From assembly GCA_015058945.1 (NCBI GenBank), contig SVBF01000017.1:1-64000 (forward strand): DNA of 64,000 nucleotides, in the 5' to 3' direction. Below, piece by piece: positions 9,065 through 16,002 of this stretch; within the stretch, counting starts at the first letter, position 1, and every line of letters begins with the position of its first letter. The notes below the pieces were generated by a model. It saw nothing but the letters and a program-made list of their open reading frames with translations. It was not told the DNA's origin and searched no databases. Both the position numbers and the translations under genes were made by a program. This DNA comes from Erysipelotrichaceae bacterium (GTDB taxonomy: Bacteria > Bacillota_I > Bacilli_A > RFN20 > CAG-826).

Positions 9065-9853
9065 ATGGATAATGTTTGGCTAACAGTGTTCGGCTTTGCC
9101 TTGATATTCCTCGCAACGACCCTCGGCGCGGCTTTGGTTTTTTTCTTTAAGAAAGATCTATCGCCCAAGGCGAATACGATTTTCCTTGGATTTGCCGGCG
9201 GCATCATGATTGCCGCATCCGTCTGGTCTTTGCTTCTCCCCGCCATCGAATCTTCGCAGGACTATGGCAATTGGAAATTCGTGCCGGCCGTGATTGGCTT
9301 ATTGCTCGGCGCCCTCTTCATGGTCGTCATCGATAAGCTCGTCCCCCACTTCCATAAAGGAACAGGCGAGGAAGAGGGATTGCATTCCTCCTTGTCCAAG
9401 CCCAAAAAGATGTTTTTGGCCATGACCATACATAATGTTCCTGAGGGCTTAGCGGTCGGCTTTGCCTTTGGCGGGGCCGCCTTGATCGGAACCAACGAGG
9501 CGTTCCTCGCCGCGTTAGGCTTATCGATCGGCATCGCGATTCAGAACTTCCCCGAGGGAGCCGCGGTTGCCTTGCCGATGGTCGGTCAGCTAAACAGCAA
9601 GCATAAAGCCTTTCTCTACGGCGCATTAAGCGGCATCGTCGAGCCCATCGCCGCCATCATCGGTTATTTCTTGGCCTCCGCCCTCGCCAGCGCGATGCCT
9701 TGGCTGCTCGCCTTTGCCGCCGGAGCCATGCTCTTCGTCGTTGTTGAGGATCTGATTCCCGACGCCCATTTGGAAAGCCACCCCCACTTAGGAACGTGGA
9801 GCATCGTCATCGGCTTTGCTTTGATGATGGTCCTCGACGTCGCGTTAGGCTAA
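9065..9853 (+). CDS. ZIP family divalent metal transporter
   Basis: A 262-residue polytopic membrane protein of the ZIP (ZupT/GufA-like) family, expected to import zinc or other divalent metals. About eight hydrophobic segments are visible. The family's metal-binding helices are clear: HNVPEGLAVG in one helix and QNFPEGAAVALP in the next, supplying His/Asn/Glu and Gln/Asn/Glu ligands, and VVVEDLIPDAH near the C terminus. GGAAAGGAG lies eight bases before the ATG. It is a single-gene unit with its own promoter. The large RNA gene begins about 160 bases downstream on the same strand, and no strong terminator is visible between the two. Confidence 0.92.
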   Translation: MDNVWLTVFGFALIFLATTLGAALVFFFKKDLSPKANTIFLGFAGGIMIAASVWSLLLPAIESSQDYGNWKFVPAVIGLLLGALFMVVIDKLVPHFHKGTGEEEGLHSSLSKPKKMFLAMTIHNVPEGLAVGFAFGGAALIGTNEAFLAALGLSIGIAIQNFPEGAAVALPMVGQLNSKHKAFLYGALSGIVEPIAAIIGYFLASALASAMPWLLAFAAGAMLFVVVEDLIPDAHLESHPHLGTWSIVIGFALMMVLDVALG

Positions 9854-9932
9854 ATCATTAATTAGATTTAACGCACGCGCATATATGAGAGCAAAAAAGC
9901 CAAAAATGATCGATAAACAGAAATTGAAAATT

Positions 9933-9949
9933 TAGATACTATGTATCTA
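9933..9949. promoter_or_regulatory. Perfect palindrome upstream of the large RNA promoter
   Basis: TAGATAC-TAT-GTATCTA, 7-bp arms around a 3-bp centre, lying 33 bases before the -35 box of the large RNA. A-tract DNA (runs of AAAA and TTTT) fills the space between, like an UP element. A dimeric regulator site is the natural reading; the protein is not identifiable. Confidence 0.45.
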
Positions 9950-9982
9950 CAAAAGATTTTCAAAGATTTTTGCAGAAAATGC

Positions 9983-10010
9983 TTGCACACCTTTTCAAGG
10001 AGAGTATAGT
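9983..10010 (+). promoter_or_regulatory. Promoter of the large structured RNA
   Basis: TTGCAC (9983-9988) and TATAGT (10005-10010) with a 16-base spacer, preceded by A/T tracts. The predicted first transcribed base is near 10016, exactly where the first hairpin begins (GUUCC 10016-10020 with GGAAC 10025-10029). Confidence 0.7.
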
Positions 10011-10015
10011 TATGT

Positions 10016-11475
10016 GTTCCGCAGGGAACGCCAAGCCGCAAGGCAGGGCGAAACTGCTGAACCACCTTAACAAAGTTAAGGTGCGGAGAGCGCCAGATGC
10101 TCCTAGGGAACTTCGGTTCCTCAAAGGTCTGCTTCCTCGAAAGAGGATGAAGCGAATCGGTCCTTGAATCCGGTTCGTCAAGGAACACTCCGCCGCCAGG
10201 TAAACCTGGAAATGGGAGTCCGGTCGAAGAAACCCGAGGCTGAAACGCTTCGAGAGGGAAACGATCGCGAAGGGCTCCTCGTCTGGGACGAGGGAAGCCA
10301 CCGCCGAAGCAAAACCCTGGCGGCTCGTAAACGAGAAAGAAAGGGGGCGGCGGAAAGCCCTGAAAAGGGAATATCCGGAAGACGGGATCAACGAACTTCG
10401 TCGAAGTCCCGCGTGGAACGATGACCTCCACCTCGTAATCGAGAAAAAGAATCATCTGGCTCTCGTGAAAGCTTGCCAAAGCCGTAGCAAAAGCCAAAGG
10501 GTAACGCCCGGGAAGAATCCTGCTTCCACCGGTAAACCGGAAAAACCTGGGATGACGGCAAGACCAAGGCTGAACTCCTTGATCAAACCGCCCAAGAGGA
10601 GAAGGCAATTTCCCCTCGCGGAACGAGAATCCGCTCGATAGGATCGAAGAACAACCTCAAGCGTAAACCCCTCCTCTTCATTGAGACGGGCCACCGCTTC
10701 AAGGGGCTATAGCGAAAGCTGATGTCCCCGGCGAAAGTCGCATCGCCGTCAGGTATACCCCTGAAACTCAACTCAGCGAACTGGATGGTAACATCCGAAG
10801 GAGAGAAAGACTCCCGGCCCCGCGGAAAGGCCCCGGTAAACCGAACAATCTCCGCTCCTCCCAAGACCGTGGCCCAATAAGCCCTCCCCTTGGAAAGGTA
10901 GAAACCCCCACAGGTTCCTCGAGAATTCCCTCGAGCCGTGAAACGGAAAATCGGAATTGCGAACATGTCGGTCTGGCTTCGGCCCCTCAGGCATGTCCGT
11001 GAACACTTGGAAATTCATAACCAGGTTGGTGCCCAAAGAGGCCCGGCGCGCGGTAAACCGCTGGAAAGGCCTCTTCCTCAAGGAGCGATCCTTGGGTGAG
11101 TGAGGAGACCACGGTCCCCTCGGGAAGTCGTTCCACCCCTCAATCGTGAAGTCGGAACGTGGTAGAGATACCTGAGCGAACGAAGACGTAACTCAGGATC
11201 GACATCGAGACCCATCAGGAGCGATCCGAAGTGGGCCTAGGAAGATAAGAGCTCTTCTCAGCGGTACACCGCAGAAACAAAAACTTGCCCCTGAACGGAA
11301 CGGATGATCAAGCATCCGCTTCAGTAAGGAACGAATCCCGCAAGGGATGTGGTTGGTTGGAATCTCCCACGAGGTAAACCTCAAATACGAAATGTCCCGT
11401 CAAAATTGGAGCTATACAGGACGTTAAATCGGAAAGCCGAGCGACACCACGCAGCGATGCGTGGCGTTTTCTTTT
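10016..11475 (+). ncRNA. Candidate giant structured non-coding RNA (about 1.46 kb)
   Basis: No frame here gives a protein-like sequence, yet the plus strand is packed with short perfect hairpins. Examples: CACCTTAAC/GTTAAGGTG (10063-10083), GGAAC-UUCG-GUUCC (10107-10120), CCTC-GAAA-GAGG (10135-10146), CCTCGTC/GACGAGG (10277-10293), GGATG-GUAA-CATCC (10783-10796), GGC-UUCG-GCC (10975-10984), CAAGGA-GCGA-TCCTTG (11079-11094), CGGATG/CATCCG (11301-11318) and ATCCC-GCAA-GGGAT (11335-11348). GNRA and UUCG loops and A-rich single strands between helices are typical of compact folded RNA. At least nine hairpins close a UAAA-like loop and most are followed by an A-rich stretch. Longer stems enclose some of these, for example AAGAGGCC (11036-11043) with GGCCTCTT (11068-11075), CCGCCG (10301-10306) with CGGCGG (10348-10353), and ACCACG (11108-11113) with CGTGGT (11158-11163). 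A promoter precedes it and an intrinsic terminator ends it. I see none of the hallmarks of rRNA, tmRNA, RNase P RNA or a group II intron. It is longer than OLE, ROOL or GOLLD as I recall them. Function unknown. Confidence 0.8.
11447..11475 (+). terminator. Intrinsic terminator of the large RNA
   Basis: Perfect 7-bp stem CCACGCA (11447-11453) and TGCGTGG (11458-11464) closed by a GCGA tetraloop, followed by TTTTCTTTT (11467-11475). It lies just before the stop codon of the convergent gene. Confidence 0.88.
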
Positions 11476-11483
11476 ATGCGCGC

Positions 11484-12320
11484 CTATTCGCAGTGTTCTT
11501 TGAGATAGGGAATCGCTTCTTCTGGCGCTCCGTCTTTACGTAAGAACAAAAGCATCTTCCTTCCGTCTTTGATCGAGCGCAGAACGATCGCGTCTTTGGC
11601 CTCGAGCAAAACGCGGACCAAGCCATAGGCCACCTCATATCGTTCTTCTATCTTGGAGCCGTCCTCACTGATGGCGAAGCCTTGAATATGGTCCTCATAT
11701 AGTTTGACGCTCTTGCTCTGCTCGAGCTTCTTTTGGATGCGCGATGGCATAAGAAAGATAAAGACGTGGCCGCCTAAGGCCAAACATAGAGCGACGATCA
11801 TCGTGACGCGGATCGATAAGGCGACCGGATTTAGGAAGTAATAGACCGTCACCCAGACGAGCGCGAGGGTCAAAACGCCTAATGCGGCGACATAGATCCA
11901 CGAACAACGGACAAATGCCTTGAAGACGGTCGAATACTCAATCCCGTTTTTGGCAGAAGGCACGATCCATAACGCGCCGCTTTTGTCCGCGGGCTTCTTC
12001 TCTTCTACTGAGGCGGTTTCCTTTGCCGGCCTCTCCATCATAGGCTCGGGCACTTGGCCATTAGCCTTCTTTTTGGATAGATAGGCAGCGAGGTCCGCGA
12101 TGAAATAAACCAGGACGAAGACCGCGATGAATAGCAGCGATACGACCGTCATGGTTTGGGCTTGGCTCGGTTGCCAAGACGTATCCCCCGCGTTTCTTGC
12201 GGCGATGCCGATGCCGATGACCGTAAAGAACGTCGCGAATAACGCGACCTGCGTCGCCACCATCAACGAAAAGGCGATGATGTGCGAAGGCGTTTTCCAA
12301 TAGGGTTTTAGAGTCTTCAT
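11484..12320 (-). CDS. Four-helix membrane protein with YcxB-like C terminus
   Basis: A 278-residue membrane protein. Hydrophobic segments are seen near residues 12-37, 55-82, 138-165 and 170-195, in two pairs. A charged linker rich in Glu, Lys and Pro (about 84-115) separates the pairs. The last 70 residues, from KLYEDHIQGF to the end, are soluble and resemble the C-terminal domain of YcxB-type proteins, where a beta-rich module follows paired membrane helices. No catalytic motif is visible. It converges on the large RNA gene, and its stop codon is nine bases from that gene's T-run. Confidence 0.65.
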   Translation of the reverse strand: MKTLKPYWKTPSHIIAFSLMVATQVALFATFFTVIGIGIAARNAGDTSWQPSQAQTMTVVSLLFIAVFVLVYFIADLAAYLSKKKANGQVPEPMMERPAKETASVEEKKPADKSGALWIVPSAKNGIEYSTVFKAFVRCSWIYVAALGVLTLALVWVTVYYFLNPVALSIRVTMIVALCLALGGHVFIFLMPSRIQKKLEQSKSVKLYEDHIQGFAISEDGSKIEERYEVAYGLVRVLLEAKDAIVLRSIKDGRKMLLFLRKDGAPEEAIPYLKEHCE

Positions 12321-12532
12321 GCCGGATCAGTCCGCTAAATATGATGCATTGCTTGAGATACAAATTACAAACTGTTGTTGTTTTCAAAATCGATGAAACA
12401 ACCCAAATTTGCGGCTTTTTTATGTTTTTTGCAGAGTTTTGCAAGTTTATTGATGCATAAAAACAATCGCTCGATCACGCCACAAGAACAAGAAACGGAT
12501 AAAATGAAGTTCGTAGTTAAGGAGGCTCTCTC

Positions 12533-12988
12533 ATGGAACGCATCAATAACGAATTCGACCTGACCTTACCCGAAGGATTTGCTTTGCTTAGTCCTGAGGA
12601 GCTCGCTAAGATCTATCACAGTTCCGCCCCCCATACCGTCGGCTACCGCAACGAGGAAAACGGTGACTTTGTTATCCTAAGCTGGCGGAAAGCCTTTTCC
12701 TTATCCTTACGCTTCTCCGACCTCCGTTCCGCCATGCACCGCGTGCAAAGCCAAGTCGCCCATTCCTATCAAAACAAGGAATATGTCTTTCATGAATATT
12801 TGGAACGCGAATGCAATGGCATCCACCTCTATGGGTTTTCGTTCTCTTTCCAAAGCGTGCGCGGCAAAGTAAACGCCACCGTCTTTACCTTCAAAGGCAA
12901 GAAGCATTACTATTCCCTCGAGTTCTATCCGTTAGAAGGCAAAGGCGAGGATCTTTTGGATCCCCTGCTCTCTTCATTAAGCGCTTAA
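12533..12988 (+). CDS. Hypothetical small soluble protein
   Basis: A 151-residue protein with no recognised domain. AAGGAGG sits eight bases before the ATG, so the gene is very likely real. The first 20 residues (LTLPEGFALLSPEELAKIY) and the later alternating pattern suggest a small alpha/beta fold, with a run of strands around residues 90-135. There is no signal peptide or membrane segment. It stands alone between a divergent membrane-protein gene and a convergent YdeI-like gene whose end overlaps its own stop by four bases. Confidence 0.7.
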   Translation: MERINNEFDLTLPEGFALLSPEELAKIYHSSAPHTVGYRNEENGDFVILSWRKAFSLSLRFSDLRSAMHRVQSQVAHSYQNKEYVFHEYLERECNGIHLYGFSFSFQSVRGKVNATVFTFKGKKHYYSLEFYPLEGKGEDLLDPLLSSLSA

Positions 12989-13548
12989 TCTTTTAGCAGT
13001 CTGCCGTAATCATTCCACTCGCCATACATCTCGCCCTTTTTCGTATATTGGATGAGGCGGGCTAAAGCGCTTTGGTATTGCTCTTTGTCGATTCGTTTAT
13101 AAAAGCTGACGTTATAGGCGCGGACCCGTTGGTATAGCTCGGGGAAAGCCTTGAATTTGCTATAGACGCGCGCCTTCTTTAACGCCGCGACGACATCGGG
13201 GTCGATCTTAAAGCTTCGTGGGCCAAGCGGAGGCAAAGCCTTTTTGCCGTGCTCGGTCATTAACCCTAGGCGGATCAATCGGCGCGCCCGTTCTTTGTTT
13301 AGTTCCGTCCAGGGGCTGCGTTTGCCGCGCGGCGAAAAGCGCTGGACGATGATGCCATCGATGTTCTTTTGGATGCTGTCAATCCAGCCGAAGCAAAGCG
13401 CTTCTTCCACCGCGTCAAGGTAATAAAATGAGCCGTCGTTTTTCGGCTCGCCGCGCTTCACTACCACATAACATTCTTTGGCTTTGCCGGCGGAAAGTTC
13501 CAGCCAATGACGGAACTCTTCTCGGTTATGCGCCTCAATAATGTTCAT
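12985..13548 (-). CDS. YdeI-like protein
   Basis: A 187-residue protein resembling the YdeI / OmdA family (DUF1801-adjacent group, some members linked to bacteriocin protection). Family-like features are the N-terminal FRHWLELSAGKAKECYVVVKRG, the WIDSIQKNIDG core, RFSPRGKRSPWTELNKERARRL, and a helical C-terminal tail. An upstream in-frame ATG would extend the protein by 10 residues into the cstA gene. I prefer the ATG at 13548 because the family-like sequence starts there, but no good ribosome binding site decides it. It directly follows cstA and may be co-transcribed. Confidence 0.75.
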   Translation of the reverse strand: MNIIEAHNREEFRHWLELSAGKAKECYVVVKRGEPKNDGSFYYLDAVEEALCFGWIDSIQKNIDGIIVQRFSPRGKRSPWTELNKERARRLIRLGLMTEHGKKALPPLGPRSFKIDPDVVAALKKARVYSKFKAFPELYQRVRAYNVSFYKRIDKEQYQSALARLIQYTKKGEMYGEWNDYGRLLKD

Positions 13549-13555
13549 CCATCGA

Positions 13556-15073
13556 TTACTCGGCGACGCCAAGCGCACCTAGGTCGGGTTCCGAATCGGT
13601 TTCCGGCGGACGTTTGTTGAACCTGAAGACGATAAGACAAATATAGGTGACGAAAATGGCGCCAGCGATCGAAGCGCCGATGATCCAAGCGGCCCACAAG
13701 GGGATATAACGGCCTAAGGCGATTCTTGGCTCACCAAAGATGTAGGTGATGACCACCGCGGTCATGATGAGCGCGGGTATGGACGTGAACAAGGAAATCC
13801 ATCGGTTGGCTTTTGTTTTCACCAAATATGCCGTCGCGACCCATAAGCAAATCGCGGCCAAGAATTGATTGCTCCACGCAAACCACCGCCAAAGGATATT
13901 GAAGTTCGCTTCGTTAAGGAAGTTCCAAATGCTGATGCCGACGACCATCGCGAAAAGAGGCAACGTCAAAATCAGACGGTTCTTCATCTTCTTTTGGTCC
14001 ATATGCAGCCACTCGGCCAAAATCAGACGACAACTTCGCAAAGCGGTGTCGCCGCTGGTAATCGGGCATATGACGACGCCGATGACGGCCAAAACCGTGC
14101 CTACCGGCCCAAGTAAGGTCGAACAGATTTGCTCCACGGACTCCGAGGATCCGCCAATTGCGGAGAGCTCTTGCCATCCAGAAGACGTGCCCACGCGATA
14201 GAACGCCATAGCCGCCGCGGCCCAAATCAAGGCGATGATGCCTTCCGCGACCATCGCGCCATAGAAGACCTGACGGCCTTCCTTTTCGCTTTTGATGCAT
14301 TTCGCGATCATCGGCGATTGGGTCGCGTGGAACCCGCTGACCGCGCCGCAGGCGACGGTCGTGAGCATGAACGGCCACCAGGGTAAGCCACCGTTCGCGG
14401 CGGAGAAATCGCGGAGGTTGCCAATGAGTTCCAACATCGGGTAATTCCCCTGTTGAAAAAGCACGCCGCCGATGACGGCCAAAGCCATCACAATGAGGAT
14501 GACGCCAAAGACGGGGTAAATCTTACCGATGACCTTGTCGATGGGGACGATGGTGCTGAGCAGGTAATAAGCCAGGATACCGATCATCCAAATCCATGCC
14601 ATCACCTTGCCGCCGGTTAGGGATTCGAGCAAGGAAGAAGGCGATACGACGAACACGGCGGTGACGAGGATCAAGAGCAGAATCGAGAAGATACGCATGA
14701 TGACCTCCATCGCCCTACCGATGTACTTACGGGAGAGGCGCACGATGGAATCGCCGCCGTTGCGGCTGGAGATCATGCCGGAGAAATAATCGTGCACGGC
14801 GCCGCCCAAAATGCAGCCGAACACGATCCAAAGGAACACGATAGGGCCAAAGAGGGCGCCGCTGATCGCGCCGAAAATCGGACCAGTGCCCGCGATATTG
14901 AGCAACTCGATCAAAAACGCCTTCCATTTGGGAAGCGGGGTGATGTCCACGCCATCTGGATGGGAGATGGCCGGGGTCGCGCGCCCATCGATGCCGAAAA
15001 CTTTCTCAGTGACGCGGGAATAAACGAAATAGCCGCCGATGAGTAATGCGATAGCGATGAAGAACGTCCACAT
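13556..15073 (-). CDS. cstA: CstA family peptide/pyruvate transporter
   Basis: A 505-residue membrane protein of the carbon-starvation CstA family, with about 14-16 hydrophobic segments over its whole length. Recognisable CstA features include DGVDITPLPKWKAFLIELLNIAGTGPIFGAI near residue 45-75, GAVHDYFSGMISSRNGGDSI near 90, and SGFHATQSPMIAKCIKSEKEGR in the middle. Homologues import pyruvate or peptides; E. coli CstA and BtsT are the studied members. The protein is shorter than E. coli CstA (about 700) and close to the short Gram-positive form. Start is the first ATG after an AT-rich spacer. Confidence 0.93.
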   Translation of the reverse strand: MWTFFIAIALLIGGYFVYSRVTEKVFGIDGRATPAISHPDGVDITPLPKWKAFLIELLNIAGTGPIFGAISGALFGPIVFLWIVFGCILGGAVHDYFSGMISSRNGGDSIVRLSRKYIGRAMEVIMRIFSILLLILVTAVFVVSPSSLLESLTGGKVMAWIWMIGILAYYLLSTIVPIDKVIGKIYPVFGVILIVMALAVIGGVLFQQGNYPMLELIGNLRDFSAANGGLPWWPFMLTTVACGAVSGFHATQSPMIAKCIKSEKEGRQVFYGAMVAEGIIALIWAAAAMAFYRVGTSSGWQELSAIGGSSESVEQICSTLLGPVGTVLAVIGVVICPITSGDTALRSCRLILAEWLHMDQKKMKNRLILTLPLFAMVVGISIWNFLNEANFNILWRWFAWSNQFLAAICLWVATAYLVKTKANRWISLFTSIPALIMTAVVITYIFGEPRIALGRYIPLWAAWIIGASIAGAIFVTYICLIVFRFNKRPPETDSEPDLGALGVAE

Positions 15074-15133
15074 GGTTGTTTATGATAAATCGCGATTTTA
15101 TAAATACAAGGCTAAAGCCTTCCCGCGTGTCAA

Positions 15134-15991
15134 TTAAGGCTGTTTCTCGTAGTTCATGCGAATAAGCGGCATGAACATGCGCACCGCCCAACGCGGGAAA
15201 TTGTAATAACGTTTCTTGCGGTCCAAAGCCTGAATGCGCCCCATCTCCTCCTCGGTCAACTCGAAGTCGAATAAGTCGATGTTTTGGTCGATGTGCGACG
15301 GGGTCTTCGAACCGGGAATGACGCAGAAACCGCTTTGGACGTGCCACTTTAAAATGATTTGATGCGGGGTCTTGCCGTATTTCTTCGCCAAATCCTGGAA
15401 CACTTCCTCCGCGACGAGCTTGGGATCGCCTTGGCCTAAAGGGAACCAAGACTGGAGCAAGATGCCGCGCTCATCCAAATAACGTTTGAGTTCGCGGTTT
15501 TGCCCATAAGGATGGCATTCCACCGTCAGCAAGACGGGCTTGATGCGGCAGATGGACAAAACCTTCTCGAGGTCTTTGCCATAGAAGTTGGATAAGCCGA
15601 TGGCTTTCACCCTGCCTTTGTCCACTTCTTCCTCTAACGCCTGATACGCTTCCACGAACTTGCCCGCCGGCTGATGGAGGATGAGCAGGTCCACATAATC
15701 GAGGTCAAGGCGCCGCAAAGTGGCGTCCACGGCCTTCGTGATTTTCTTTTTGCGGAAATCCTTCGGCCAGATCTTGGACGTGATGAAGAGTTCCTCGCGG
15801 TTACGCTTAGAGGCTTTGATGGCCCTACCGACGGCCCGCTCATTCATGTAGATGTTCGCGGTATCGATCAAGTCATAGCCGTGGGTCAAAGCATGAAGGA
15901 CCGCCTTCTCGCAGGGTTCGGGCTTGATGAGATAAGTCCCTAGCCCCACCGGCGGGATCGTCATGCCGTTATTTAATGGGATGCACTGCAT
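15134..15991 (-). CDS. Aldo/keto reductase
   Basis: A 285-residue NADPH-dependent aldo/keto reductase with a TIM-barrel pattern. The catalytic tetrad is visible: Asp and Tyr in DLIDTANIYMNE, Lys in ITSKIWPKD, and His in LLILHQP. The cofactor signature IPGSKTPSHIDQN is near residue 220-235. The 2,5-diketo-gluconate reductase / YtbE-like subgroup fits best. The substrate cannot be predicted. The S41-like lipoprotein gene lies 11 bases upstream on the same strand, so they may share a transcript. Confidence 0.92.
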   Translation of the reverse strand: MQCIPLNNGMTIPPVGLGTYLIKPEPCEKAVLHALTHGYDLIDTANIYMNERAVGRAIKASKRNREELFITSKIWPKDFRKKKITKAVDATLRRLDLDYVDLLILHQPAGKFVEAYQALEEEVDKGRVKAIGLSNFYGKDLEKVLSICRIKPVLLTVECHPYGQNRELKRYLDERGILLQSWFPLGQGDPKLVAEEVFQDLAKKYGKTPHQIILKWHVQSGFCVIPGSKTPSHIDQNIDLFDFELTEEEMGRIQALDRKKRYYNFPRWAVRMFMPLIRMNYEKQP

Positions 15992-16002
15992 CGTTTTCCC
16001 TC

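Noticed and set aside
9868-10966. Long minus-strand open frames (246 and 127 codons) across the large RNA
   Set aside because: They run antisense to the hairpin-rich strand, are dominated by Arg/Pro/Phe/Gly/Ser, have no good start site, and show no domain. The frames come from GC-rich composition and a lack of stops.
10016-11475. Group II intron, RNase P RNA, tmRNA or rRNA fragment
   Set aside because: No domain V with the usual AGC triad in the right setting, no intron-encoded protein, no RNase P or tmRNA core words, and none of the universal rRNA words. A GCGAAAGTCGCA stretch at 10731-10742 only looks like domain V by chance.
12420-12470. AT-rich spacer upstream of 12533 as a promoter
   Set aside because: Only poor -10/-35 matches with wrong spacing; not enough to call.
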